Source of the DNA: Glandiceps talaboti
Taxonomy: Eukaryota > Hemichordata > Enteropneusta > Spengelidae
Direction: 5' to 3'
Assembly: GCF_964340395.1 (NCBI RefSeq)
Contig: NC_135557.1
Location: 17,076,367 to 17,140,366, forward strand
Length of the DNA: 64,000 bases
Shown here one piece after another: positions 13,426 through 22,410 of this stretch. Numbering within the stretch: the first letter of the stretch is position 1; every line of letters starts with the position of its first letter. The notes under the pieces are model-generated. The model was not told the origin of the DNA. It made no database searches and worked only from the letters and a program-made list of their open reading frames with translations. The position numbers and the translations under genes were made by a program.

Positions 13426-16400
13426 GATACATATATACATACATACATACATACATACATACATACATACATACATACATACATACATACACATACATAT
13501 ATACATACATACATACGTACTACATACATACATACGTACTACATACATACATACTACATACATACATACATACTACATACATACATACATACATACATAC
13601 ATACATACATACATACTACACACACACACACACACACTCGCACTTGTACAGCAACCAGAAATTCAAATCAACACAACAAAAAAGTTTCAATCTATTGATA
13701 GTGTCCTTTTTATTTAGAACATTACATATGATATTATACATTTAATTTTTTATGTTTCTATTTATTTAAATATCTTTGCTAAAGCTGATATTATAATTGG
13801 ATATAATGACAATGGAAATGTGAAAATATATCAATAATATGTCATTTAATTTAGTCATTGTGTATTACTAATCAAATGTATCACTATTATGGAATCAATG
13901 TATATAATGTAATAAAATATGTGAGTGAGCTGAATGCAATAAATTCACCAAGATATATATGTACAAACGCTCATTGATAGAATAATATCATAACTAGGCA
14001 AAGCCCATAAGCTCGCACAGGGTAGATTCATTTGTGACCGGCTGCCTGGGCCAGGGTTGATACACTTGATTTGGGTCATTTTCCAGGGGTATTAACCATC
14101 AAAATTTATTTTATTGAATGACATCTAATTCTCTGATATGTGAAATAAAGAAAGTCAACACTCTATGCAGTTGTTGGTTTCAAAAACCATCATAACCATT
14201 AGATTAATATTGTTCATTTTCAATCAGCCAACTTATCATAGACCCTCCACCAACGTACGTTGGAAATTAAACTGCGCTATGTCATCAGTGGTCCGTATCC
14301 CGTACCACAGTGCGTCAAACTTCTAAATAGTGTAACAATTTCTCCTTGAGGTACAGTGATGTCTCGATACTCATTACAATGTTACGATAATCATGCCAAC
14401 AGGCCTACTGATGCATGGTGATGTTATGTCGCCTATGCTATATGACGATACGGTAGTGTATTGAAAATGCACATAGTATATGGAAGGCGCATGCGTAGTC
14501 ACTGCGCATCGCAATGCATCCCTGGGAGAACCACCAATTTTTTTCGCATAGTATATACGACGCACATGCGTACTAGTCATTGAGCCGCTACGTAGCAGCT
14601 GTGCAAACTATTAGGGAAACATAACGATGAAACTGCATGTGAAGCGGGGAATGTATTCAAATATAAAATTTAGAACCAAAGAATGACAGATGTTAGTTAT
14701 TTTTGTTGACACTGTACTGTGACAGTGATTATATAATGATTCTTGATAGATTAAAGGGGTCTGGCAAACCATTGTAATCACAGTATTTGTCTAGTCTATT
14801 ATATAGACAGAAATGTTGATGGTACTTAAGTCAATGATTGCCTATTAGAGTCTGATTATGGAGAGATTTATGATAATTGGTATTGTTATTTTTGACTTGT
14901 GAATTTGAATATGAAGACCATGTGAATTCTCACTACCTTGTAAATAGAATATTATTGCCTAGGTGCATCATAAAAATAACAAACATTTGATTTCTTGGTC
15001 GACACCATACATGTAACTTCCATTCCAATTGCATTTCATATGCTGAGGCACGTATGAGAATAAGTCAAAATTTTTGTTGTATTTTAGCCCTCTAGGATGA
15101 GGTAAAAAGCTATTGGATATACTGCGAATTATTCAGGTGCCATTTTTGAATATTAAGGAATCTTTTGAATATCAATGATTTTTTGTACCTGACTTATTAA
15201 TATTAATGCGACTGTTTTGATCAATTGTGATATATGTCACTTGTGGTTATTTCATGTACATGTAGGAGCCATTTTGAATATTAATGAGAGTTTTGAATAT
15301 TTTGAATATTAATGAGAATATTTTGATTAGTGGCCATTTTGAATAGTGGCCATTTTGAATATTAATGAGATAATTTGATTAGTGGCTATTTTGAATATTG
15401 GCCATTTTGAATATTAATGAGAATGTTTTGATTAGTGGCTATTTCGAATATTGGCCATTTTGAATATTAATGAGATAATTTGATTAGTGGCTATTTTGAA
15501 TATTGGCCATTTTGAATATTAATGAGAATGTTTTGATTAGTGGCTATTTCGAATATTAATGAGATAATTTGATTAGTAGCCATTCTGAATAGAATTTGAA
15601 TATTAATGAGGAATCTGAATTTGAATATTAATGAGGATATTTGAATAGTGGCTGTTTTTTTGTTTTTTGACGTTGCAATTTTGAATGTAAATTAGGATGT
15701 TAGAAGTTTGAGATGTGCAACATTTTAAAAGAGTTGGTTTTCATGAAATTTGGTGAAAACATATTTAGTAATTTTCATTTTTCCCCCCATGTTTTTACAG
15801 CCTTTGCTCAAGATGCTGGAATTACACCCTTTAGACATAACATATCAGTAGTCCAGAATGCTAACGTTGAACTGATATGTAAAACCAACAATATAAATCA
15901 CAAGAATGACTTGATTTCATGGACCCGTGTAGAAGACAACCAGCTGATCAGTTTCAGGGATGAAATCATCAACAAAGGAGATGATCCACTAGAACCAGGC
16001 ATTAGTGAAAGATATACACTGGACACCAACAAAGAAAATGAGTATACACTCAAGATTACAGATGCTATCATGCTGGACCAGTCTAAGTGGATTTGTCAGA
16101 TTCAGGGTGGTCATCCTGCGAAGGAGGCAATTTGGTTGACGGTTAGATGTAAGTATATTGTCCTTTTAGCACATGGACTATTTCTGAAATATAAATGTAT
16201 CAATAATCTGTATTAATTGACGGTCCAATTTTCAAGTAAAGTTAGTGTACATGTAGGTACAATCTTACGTTAGAAGCACAGCTAAATTTGCATATTACCT
16301 CTCTTTCCTTTGTCAAAATTGTTACCATTTTTTTTTCATTTTGTTGTTCCGTATGTAAAGGGGAATGCGACAACAGGAAATAAAGGCATTTTCAGGAAAT

Positions 16401-18322
16401 TTGGGTTGTGGATATTTTCACTGATGGTAATATATCCATTAGGGGTCTGGAATATTCATTGCTGAACCATATTGCAAAAATCATTTCAGCTGACTCCCAT
16501 GATGCAATGTAGCTATAGCTACAATTGCAAAGATCCCCAAATAGGGACAACTTCATTTTGATGTTTTTCTGAAATAAGTGATCATGATGTGAGTCTACCG
16601 AACCCAAAGTTTATGAAAATGCTTTTATTACCTGGAGTGGCATTTCCCTTGAATTCAAATCTTTCACATTAATGGCCTCGGCACTAAACCAATGAGAATG
16701 TGTCTTAAGGATTGCATCTCAATATGATCATCACAGACTACAGTGCGTAACATAACAGTTTATTAGCACAATATAGTTACAATAAATCTTCCTGGTCAAT
16801 TTTAATTTATGTGGGATAATAGGTTGAGATCATGAATAAAAACAAATAAAAGAAACATTCAGCACGCAAGGTATCATTTACGTGTAAATAATTGATTACC
16901 ATGTGTCTGACCTAATATTACCTTAAGTTACACTGTACACAACATTTGACGTTATGCTTGGTCATTCAATTCAACTAGCTTGCGATTATCTCACATTTCT
17001 GGAAAATTCCATGAATGAATGATAGTTCTGCAGATGGAGTTAATTTGACTCAGAGTCTCAAATTTCTTTGCCTCGAAGTCTTGCGAGCTTGCAGGGTACT
17101 TACATGTTACAAGCTTGTAGCCAAGAGATTAAAAAACTTCACTACTGGGGTTACAATCATACGCAAGCTTGGTGCAATCTTCAACTAGCCCCTACAAGCT
17201 TGTCTGCAAGCTTGTTGCAAAGTTGCGCATGCATGTAGCAAACATGCAACTTTCGTACGGCGATTCTGAAAGGGGGAACATTATATTATTCTTATTATCA
17301 GTCTGTGAGTAATATTATAACATGATTATACTTGTATTAAAATGGTGAAAAGTGGACTAATTATATGTGTATCCCTACAGCGCCACCAGTCATCACTGTA
17401 GTGTTCCCAGGACCAACACTCTTTGCTGAAAAAAACTCTACCCACACACTGAGATGTAAGGGTAGAGGAAGTCCAGATCCAAGCATTGTGTGGTCAAGAC
17501 CAGGTAGAGTCCTGCCAAACGGTGATGTACTATACCATGGGGATGAATTAGAATTAGTCAATATGACCAGTGAAGACCGTGGAACGTACCAGTGCTCAGC
17601 AAGTAACACACTGGGTGTGGCAAGGGAAAGCGTGGTTATTACCATGAATTGTAAGTTGTTTTTACTGCTAGAACATTGTTAGAGTTGACAGTCTTAAAGT
17701 AGTCATATGGATCAGGATCTGGTATTTATTTTGGAATTTTAATTCATAAAACAATTTTAACATGGTTGAATCCTCCTTGAAAAATCAATGTGAAACAACA
17801 TAGACCAGGTATGTGTTTGTAACTCATTACATTGCAGAAAGCTAAAAAATGTGCAAAATCCTCATCCATTTCATTAATACTCAGGTGAACATTCTTAACC
17901 TCGATTCAATTTTTCTAGTAATACGTCAGTGTTGTGGAGTGTTTTCTGTGACATTAGAATTGTCTTCTGGTATTGTTAGAATATTAATTACGTAATAGGG
18001 GCTGCAAACAGGAAATTGAGAATACAGCGCCCTCGGTCAAATTGGGGGTATCATCACCTCAAAGTACTTTTCGTAAGAGCTGTATTCTGTAGAAGTGTAA
18101 ATCAGGGATGTTTTTTTATATTGTTCAGACATCAAGGAAAGCAGCAGTGTGCTATGATTAACCAAGTAACATATACTATGTATACCCCCAAGGTACACAT
18201 AAACAGGAAGTAGACTGCCACCATGGCAAAATTTGGAAAGGGCTATTTCCTCAACATTTTAAAATATTTTCACTCATGACACACAATGTTTTTTTACACA
18301 CGTGCACACACGCACGCACACA

Positions 18323-18398
<76 letters not shown>

Positions 18399-21300
18399 CA
18401 CACACACACACACGTACACACTCGGACAACTTCATACATGCAAAAGAAACAATTCTAGAGGTGCCACACACAGGATTTCCAGTTGGATTATCAGCTGGAA
18501 CGTTAACAATTGAAGCCATTAGCTAAATTTTCAGCAGAGACCAGTTTCTACCAACTGCACTGTAAAACTAAATGAATAGCAATGCTTTATGATATAAGGA
18601 CTTATTGTTATCACTTCATACATTATTTGACCTTATATGGGTATGTAAATGACTTCTTTGCCATAAAAGGACTCATTGTTATCACTGCATACATTTGACC
18701 TTATATGGGTATGTAAATGACTTCTTTGCCATAAAAGGACTTATTGTTATCACTTCATACATTTTACCTTATATGGGTATGTAAATGACTTCTTTGCCTT
18801 AAAAGGACTTATTGTTATCACTGCATACATTTTACCTTATATGGGTATGTAAATGACTTCTTTACCTTAAAAGGACTTATAGTTATCACTGCATACATTT
18901 GACCTTATGTGGGTATGTAAATGACTTCTTTACCTTAAAAGGACTTATAGTTATCACTGCATACATTTGACCTTATATGGGTATGTAAATGACTTCTTTG
19001 CCATAAAAGGACTTATTGTTATCACTTCATACATTTTACCTTATATGGGTATGTAAATGACTTCTTTGCCTAAAAAGGGCTTATTGTTATCACTTCATAC
19101 ATTTTACCTTATATGGGTATGTAAATGACTTCTTTACCTTAAAAGGACTTATTGTTATCACTGCATACATTTGACCTTATATGGGTATGTAAATGACTTC
19201 TTTGCCATAAAAGGACTTATTGTTATCACTTCATACATTTTACCTTATATGGGTATGTAAATGACTTCTTTACCTTAAAAGGACTTATAGTTATCACAGC
19301 ATACATTTGACCTTATATGGGTATGTAAATGACTTCTTTACCTTAAAAGGACTTATAGTTATCACTGCATACATTTGACCTTATATGGGTATGTAAATGA
19401 CTTCCTTGCCTGAAAAGGACTTGTTTAAAATCAACTGTGATGACTTATGCAAAGAAATGAGCTGGAATATAAGAACATATATATTTATCCCATCTTTTCA
19501 CAGACAAACCAAAAATATTTGTGTACAGAAAGTCAGTCAAGTCTGAATTGAGAGGAAAAGCTACACTTACATGCGAGTTTGATGGATTTCCAGCACCCAG
19601 TGAAATTCTTTGGCGAAAAAATGGCGTAGAAGTCTTGTAAGTATGAATATTTTATTAATCATTGCAGGGTTCTCCACAGTGTTGAAAAATGAAGGAGTGT
19701 CCTCATTTACATATTAATTTGCATATCATTAGCATAGCTGCATATTTCAGATCTTAACATTTGACAATGAAGCAATATTTTAAACATTAAAAAAGGCTTA
19801 AATCAATAAAATGAGAATACATAAAAGTATAAAAAAAATGTTCAGTTCAACAGTTTCAAACTTAGTAATAGTATGATTTATCATGACAAAAACAAGGGTG
19901 GTCCCACAATTAGAGAGGGTTGGTGCATGAAATCAGGGGGATGGTGGCCAGCCACCCTTTGGGATAGGGTTTTTCGCTGTAGAAAATGGGTACTGTCTGT
20001 TGAGAGCTAATGAGTCTAAAATGGGGTCCACATTTCACAATATTATATTTTGTTTGGTCTAATATGGGGTCCTGGAAGGAGTTACTTAATAAATTCTCGA
20101 CGAATTCGGGAATTTTCCCCTACTAATTCACCGGTTGAGAATAGCATGCACACCCCCTGAAATGTCTGGTCTTAGATATCGCCCCATAATGTATTGTTAC
20201 ATTAACTGCGCATGCGCAACATTGCATCCATCGTTCAACATTGGTCTAAAATGGGGTCTTCTAAAAAGTTGAATGGTCTTAAACGGGGTATTGGTTTTAG
20301 GTCAAAATTGGTCTAAAATGGGGTCTGGGGTTGACAGCATTGGCCACACACCCCTACCAGACCTGGCCATTGGTACCCCCATTGAGCACAGCGTTGGAAA
20401 ATGTGATACATAAAGTCTAACATTGTTATCATTATTAAGCTATATAGGAACTGATTTGTACAGAAACTATATTTTGTACAGTTTGCTGTTTCCATGGAGA
20501 TTAATAAATTATATACTATTATATCATAATCATGAGGAGTAGATAGTAATGTTGACCATAATTTTCATAATTTTTATATAGAATTTGTTGTAATCAAGTT
20601 ATTTTTAAAAAAATATTTTTTTCTATAATGATTTATATAATATTATTGTATAATCATGTTTCTCTGTAATCAAGCTTTCTGTCTATAATACATATTTTGT
20701 TTTATAATTAAATTTGGTTTGTGTTTGATTTTCTCTACAAATGTGTTTCTTTCTACAGTTAGAGTTATTTTCATTAATTGGTGTTTTTTTTTATTTTCAG
20801 TGATAACCTGAAGGAACAGATCAAGATCAGAACAACTGCTAAGCAAACAAGTGTGTCCTTTGGTAGAGTGAAAGCTAACCAGTACGGTGAATATGAATGC
20901 CGTATCAGAAACTCACAAGGTGTGGTCAACGAGAGAATCCAGTTCAATGGTAAGTCATACGAGACAGACAGACAGAGAGAGAGAATTCTCCAGGTACAAA
21001 ATTGTAGGATGTGCTGCGCTATCCATAAGAAAAGACCTGAAGTTTGTTGTCTGGTCATTTTCATGACAGCGCCCTCAATAATGTTTTTGGGTGTACCTTT
21101 TGTTTTCATTTGACCAGCAGTTGTTGGATAGCTACTCCCCTCATTTGAGTACAAGGATATGTGCTGCCCTTTGGGGTGTGTTTTCTAGCCTTTGGTCTAA
21201 AATGGGGTATGTTTTTTTTGAGCTGAAGAGTCTAAAACAGGGTCCACTTTGCATTATATTTGATTTTGCTTGGTTTTTGGTCAAAGTGGGTATAAAGTGG

Positions 21301-22099
21301 GGCCTGGGGTTTCCAGCACTGGCCACCCCCCCCCCCCCATTACTTTGGATAATTTCAAACTTTCTATTTGATTAAAAGTCTTCTATATATTTTCTATTAT
21401 TTTTCTATTTTGACTAATTTTATCATATTTTTAAAATTTTACAGAGGGCAAAGCTGAAGCTACTCCTGATCCAGCCCGTAAGTATTAGTTAGATATGATA
21501 TTATCATTCTAGGTGGATATTATAATGTATAATAACCACCAATTAGTTATATAAATAAACAAAGTCTAGTCAAAACTAGACAGAGTTTGTTCTTGAATCA
21601 TTAATTTTGGGAAGTATTAGTTCACAGTAAAACTTACTAAAGTATTATGTAATAATAGCATTATTTCAAATCAGTACAGTTATTTACGGAAGTGATGTAC
21701 GGTAGTCTGAACAGTCCAGTCATTGTCCACTTATGTGACCTTGCTACCCACACATGTGAGTGAGTGCAGTCTATAAGCGGAAGGAATGCCTAGATCTTTT
21801 AGTCTAAGAAGTGATGTAGCTGTAAGTATATAGTAGTTAAAAATTGTTCTATCCACCAAGAGAAATTGGAAAATTGGAGCCAATGAAAAAAATAGTTTTT
21901 TCGTTAAAATGGTTGGTGGAGGAAAAAACCATTTCCAGTTATACATTCTGGATTCAAAGTCTATGCATACTGTTAAAATTTTAGTCCTAACTTCATTTCT
22001 TTTAATTTTCTTGTAACTTCAGAACTCAGTGCAGCAAGTGGAGTGGTAGCATCGCTGGTTGTCATGGTAGCATCTTTGTTTGCTGCATTCAAGCTCTAA
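2845..22099 (+). CDS. Three-Ig-domain, probably GPI-anchored cell-surface protein (lachesin/IgLON-like), 7 exons
   Basis: Joined exons: 2845-2887, 15801-16148, 17381-17650, 19504-19636, 20801-20949, 21445-21477 and 22023-22099. Together they give 1053 coding bases and 350 residues with no internal stop; every intron is GT-AG. Order: signal peptide (about 1-17, cleavage probably before Gln18); Ig1 (Cys41, Trp55, Cys113); Ig2 (Cys156, Trp168, Cys202, preceded by D-x-G-x-Y-x-C); Ig3 (Cys244, Trp257, Cys298); an acidic/proline linker (315-327); and a hydrophobic end (about 332-348) finishing in Phe-Lys-Leu, without a cytoplasmic domain. N-glycosylation sequons are at Asn28, Asn149 and Asn191. Three Ig domains, about 350 residues and a GPI-type tail match lachesin and vertebrate IgLON adhesion proteins at the cell surface. 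The Cys-Cys spacing of Ig1 (72 residues) is V-set-like, and Trp111 replaces the usual F-strand Tyr. Orthology is not established; a basigin-like origin is less likely because there is no charged cytoplasmic tail. Confidence 0.88.
4858..4922. repeat. Fragment of the 74-bp GGTAAAAT repeat family
   Basis: It shows the family signature of GGTAAATTTTACC, then ATTTTACC and TTACCACCCTTA, followed by an A-rich end. The copy is diverged. Confidence 0.45.
5757..5909. mobile_element. MITE family A copy
   Basis: The left end (AATTAGATGTTTTCCCCCAA, then a TCTTCATTCA motif) is an imperfect inverted match to the right end (CTAAATGAAGACATTG ... ATAATTAT). The interior shares GAGTGACCTAAGGGGCC and the TGTCAT.G..TCGCTAGA region with copies at 39771 and 56085. 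There is no coding capacity, as expected of a non-autonomous DNA element. Confidence 0.6.
6185..6310 (-). mobile_element. SINE family B fragment, reverse orientation
   Basis: It contains CCATTGCAGCCT, ATAGGATTAAAGCATTC and ATCCTACCAGGTCCCCAATT. These are the reverse complement of the central part of the full SINE at 11282-11672. Confidence 0.55.
7195..7345. repeat. 74-bp GGTAAAAT family, dispersed copies
   Basis: GGCGGTAAGTAGGTAAAATC, then TACCGGGGTTCCC, CATTTTACCGCGGTTCCC and TTACCGGGGTTCCC. This matches the reverse complement of the tandem arrays at 36220 and 47230. Confidence 0.65.
10465..10540. repeat. Short tandem repeat, about 29 bp, 2.5 copies
   Basis: The CACTAGTACTAGGG block plus ATATTA recurs about three times, with substitutions such as TACCAGTACTAGGGC in the last copy. 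Confidence 0.75.
11282..11672 (+). mobile_element. SINE family B, full-length tRNA-derived copy
   Basis: The head resembles a tRNA: an A-box-like TAGTTATAGTGGTTGGC (about 11302), then a B-box-like GGTTTCAGTCC (11338-11348). A roughly 270-base body follows. It contains GGATCTGGTAGGATAGGG, CTCCCCGGGGAG, GTGCCACTATAGATCCATG and a 3' domain of the widespread type TGTAAAGNGNTTTGA...GGGAAAGC. The end is an AAT-rich tail. Partial copies lie at 6185 (-), 34745 (+) and 58385 (-). It would be mobilised by a partner LINE, which is not in this window. Confidence 0.75.
12474..12812. repeat. (CATA)n microsatellite with higher-order variant blocks
   Basis: CATA tetramers are punctuated by three recurrences of the block ACAAACGGACAAATATACAT and by ACAAATATACAT variants. 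Blocks of pure repeat alternate with variants, which indicates segmental amplification. All open frames here are artefacts. Confidence 0.95.
13300..13640. repeat. (CATA)n / (CA)n microsatellite
   Basis: CATA and CATC tetramers are interrupted by ATGATACATATA and by a set of CATACGTACTACATA and CATACTACATA variants, ending in an ACAC run at 13617-13637. Confidence 0.93.
15265..15652. repeat. AT-rich minisatellite just upstream of exon 2
   Basis: The motif TTTGAATATTAATGAGA is repeated about eight times, alternating with GATTAGTGGCTATTT and GGCCATT spacers in a unit of about 50-60 bases. The array ends about 150 bases before the exon 2 acceptor. Confidence 0.85.
15801..16148 (+). CDS. Ig gene exon 2: Ig domain 1 (V-set-like)
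   Basis: It encodes the end of the signal peptide (Ala15-Phe-Ala) and mature residues 18-130. The acceptor has a strong pyrimidine tract (TTTTTCCCCCCATGTTTTTA then CAG) and the donor is GTAAGT. Canonical residues are Cys41 (VELICKT), Trp55 (ISWTRV), the E-strand YTLKI (96-100) and Cys113 (DQSKWICQI). One phase-1-flanked exon encodes the whole domain, typical of the Ig superfamily. Confidence 0.9.
16149..17380 (+). other. Intron 2 of the Ig gene (1.2 kb, phase 1)
   Basis: No exon was recognised. At 17080-17250 there are several AAGCTT-centred short palindromes (ACAAGCTTGT and similar) and a GTTGCGCATGCATG motif; their role is unknown. Confidence 0.65.
17381..17650 (+). CDS. Ig gene exon 3: Ig domain 2 (I/C2-set)
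   Basis: It encodes residues 131-220. It starts with the inter-domain SPPVITV typical of tandem Ig proteins. It has Cys156 (TLRCKG), the G-x-P-x-P motif before Trp168 (IVWSRP), LELVNM in the E strand and EDRGTYQC ending at Cys202, followed by SASNTLGVA. Sequons lie at Asn149 and Asn191. Acceptor CCCTACAG, donor GTAAGT. It is the most canonical of the three domains. Confidence 0.93.
17693..17870. mobile_element. MITE family B copy (shortened)
   Basis: The left end (AAAGTAGTCATATGGATCAG, then GGTATTTATTTTGGA) and right end (AATCCTCATCCAT) match the terminal inverted repeats of the full copy at 40875-41224. The interior shares ATAAAACAATTTTA and TGTGAAACAACAT. The interior is about 170 bases shorter than the full copy. 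Confidence 0.7.
18298..18424. repeat. (CA)n microsatellite in intron 3
   Basis: A long ACAC run has scattered G and T substitutions. Open frames through it on both strands (poly HT, poly VC) are artefacts. Confidence 0.95.
18594..19424. repeat. 68-bp minisatellite, about 12 copies, in intron 3
   Basis: The unit runs from AAAAGGACTTATTGTTATCA through CATACATTT, ACCTTATATGGGTATG and TAAATGACTTCTTTGCC. Unit starts are spaced 68 bases apart (for example GGAC at 18737 and 18805). Copies are more than 90% alike and fall into subtypes (TTCATACATTTTACC versus TGCATACATTTGACC) that alternate irregularly. Confidence 0.93.
19504..19636 (+). CDS. Ig gene exon 4: first half of Ig domain 3
   Basis: It encodes residues 221-264 plus two bases of codon 265. 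It starts YKPKIFV and has Cys244 (TLTCEF), the F-P-A-P motif and Trp257 (ILWRKNG). Acceptor TTTTCACAG, donor GTAAGT. It ends in phase 2, the only non-phase-1 junction in the gene, so Ig3 is split where Ig1 and Ig2 are not. Confidence 0.9.
19637..20800 (+). other. Intron 4 of the Ig gene (1.2 kb, phase 2)
   Basis: It contains diverged TCTAAAATGGGGTC repeats (19890-20345) and a perfect NRF1-type palindrome, TGCGCATGCGCA, at 20207-20218. No exon was recognised. Confidence 0.65.
19890..20345. repeat. Diverged repeat with the TCTAAAATGGGGTC motif
   Basis: GTCTAAAATGGGGTC or a close variant occurs at least five times (for example about 20011, 20243 and 20309). The same motif marks a copy in intron 5 (21170-21345) and a weak copy near 55900. 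The element type is unknown. Confidence 0.55.
20801..20949 (+). CDS. Ig gene exon 5: second half of Ig domain 3
   Basis: It encodes the end of codon 265 to residue 314. The F strand is GEYECRI with Cys298 paired to Cys244 from exon 4, followed by RNSQGVVNERI, a typical G-strand approach (N-x-x-G-x). Acceptor TTATTTTCAG, donor GTAAGT. Confidence 0.9.
21170..21345. repeat. Second intronic copy of the TCTAAAATGGGGTC repeat
   Basis: GGTCTAAAATGGGGTATG, GTCTAAAACAGGGTCCAC and GGGCCTGGGGTTTCCAGCAC parallel the order of motifs in intron 4 (TGGGGTCTGGGGTTGACAGC). A run of C follows at 21327. Confidence 0.55.
21445..21477 (+). CDS. Ig gene exon 6: membrane-proximal linker
   Basis: This 33-base exon encodes EGKAEATPDPA (residues 315-325), a short acidic and proline-containing stalk. 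Acceptor TTTTACAG, donor GTAAGT, phase 1 on both sides, so it could be skipped without a frameshift. It is too short for ORF detection. Confidence 0.82.
21478..22022 (+). other. Intron 6 of the Ig gene (545 bp, phase 1)
   Basis: Bounded by GTAAGT and CTTGTAACTTCAG. Nothing else was recognised. Confidence 0.7.
22023..22099 (+). CDS. Ig gene exon 7: C-terminal hydrophobic tail and stop
   Basis: It encodes residues 326-350: QLSAASG, then VVASLVVMVASLFAAF, then KL and TAA. A small-residue cluster (Ser328-Gly332) followed by an uninterrupted hydrophobic stretch at the extreme end is the pattern of a GPI-attachment signal, with the omega site probably near 325-331. A transmembrane segment without a cytoplasmic tail is the alternative. 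Confidence 0.88.
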
Positions 22100-22182
22100 G
22101 TAGACACATTGCATCCCCAAAGCTGAAGGAGTCTTCATCCACTGAAATGATACACAGTATGGTATGATGAGATATAGAAATA

Positions 22183-22309
22183 AGGTCAAAGTTCATCAAG
22201 GTCAAAGTTCACAAAGATCAATACCCATTTTGGTTGGTCATTCCAAAGGCTAAAGTACTCATTTTGATGTTCAAGTTCAAAGGTCAAATTAAACATAGGT
22301 CAAAGGGCA
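22183..22309 (+). promoter_or_regulatory. Cluster of three DR1 (AGGTCA-A-AGKKCA) motifs
   Basis: AGGTCAAAGTTCA occurs at 22183-22195 and 22199-22211, and AGGTCAAAGGGCA at 22297-22309. Each is a direct repeat of nuclear-receptor half-sites with one spacer base, the site type bound by HNF4, RXR and COUP-TF. Additional single AGGTCA half-sites lie between. The location in a 3' UTR is unusual, so a chance result of local tandem duplication is possible. Confidence 0.45.
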
Positions 22310-22388
22310 GAGTTCAAAGTGCACAGCTATCTCCATTTTGATTACTTGTAAAGGCCAAAGTACTCATTGTGAAAATTAAACTTTGTGA

Positions 22389-22394
22389 AATAAA
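22389..22394 (+). terminator. Poly(A) signal AATAAA
   Basis: A canonical hexamer 290 bases after the stop codon, followed by a pyrimidine-rich stretch (TTTTGCTCTCTGTTTCTC). It is the first AATAAA after the coding region. Confidence 0.6.
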
Positions 22395-22410
22395 CAACTT
22401 TCAAAATGAA

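Larger units (their letters stand above)
2888..15800 (+). other. Intron 1 of the Ig gene (12.9 kb, phase 1)
   Basis: The intron runs from GTAGGT to TTTTTACAG. It contains a MITE copy, SINE copies, 74-bp-family fragments, two CATA microsatellites and an AT-rich minisatellite next to exon 2, all listed separately. The remaining stretches (about 2900-4850, 7350-10460, 13650-15260) show no supportable exon. At 14470-14580 there is a CG-rich patch with GCATGCG and TGCGCAT motifs that could be an internal regulatory element. Confidence 0.7.
17651..19503 (+). other. Intron 3 of the Ig gene (1.85 kb, phase 1)
   Basis: It holds a MITE family B copy, a (CA)n microsatellite and a 68-bp minisatellite, listed separately. 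No further exon was recognised. Confidence 0.7.
22100..22410 (+). other. 3' UTR of the Ig gene
   Basis: The sequence between the stop codon and the first poly(A) signal. It is enriched for AGGTCAAAG and related motifs. Transcripts could extend further, for example to an AATAAA near 24073. Confidence 0.6.

Noticed and set aside
12453-13717. Long frames through the CATA arrays
   Set aside because: Microsatellite artefacts in multiple frames.
20774-21154. 126-residue minus-strand frame
   Set aside because: It is antisense to exon 5 of the Ig gene, whose + strand coding is strongly supported.
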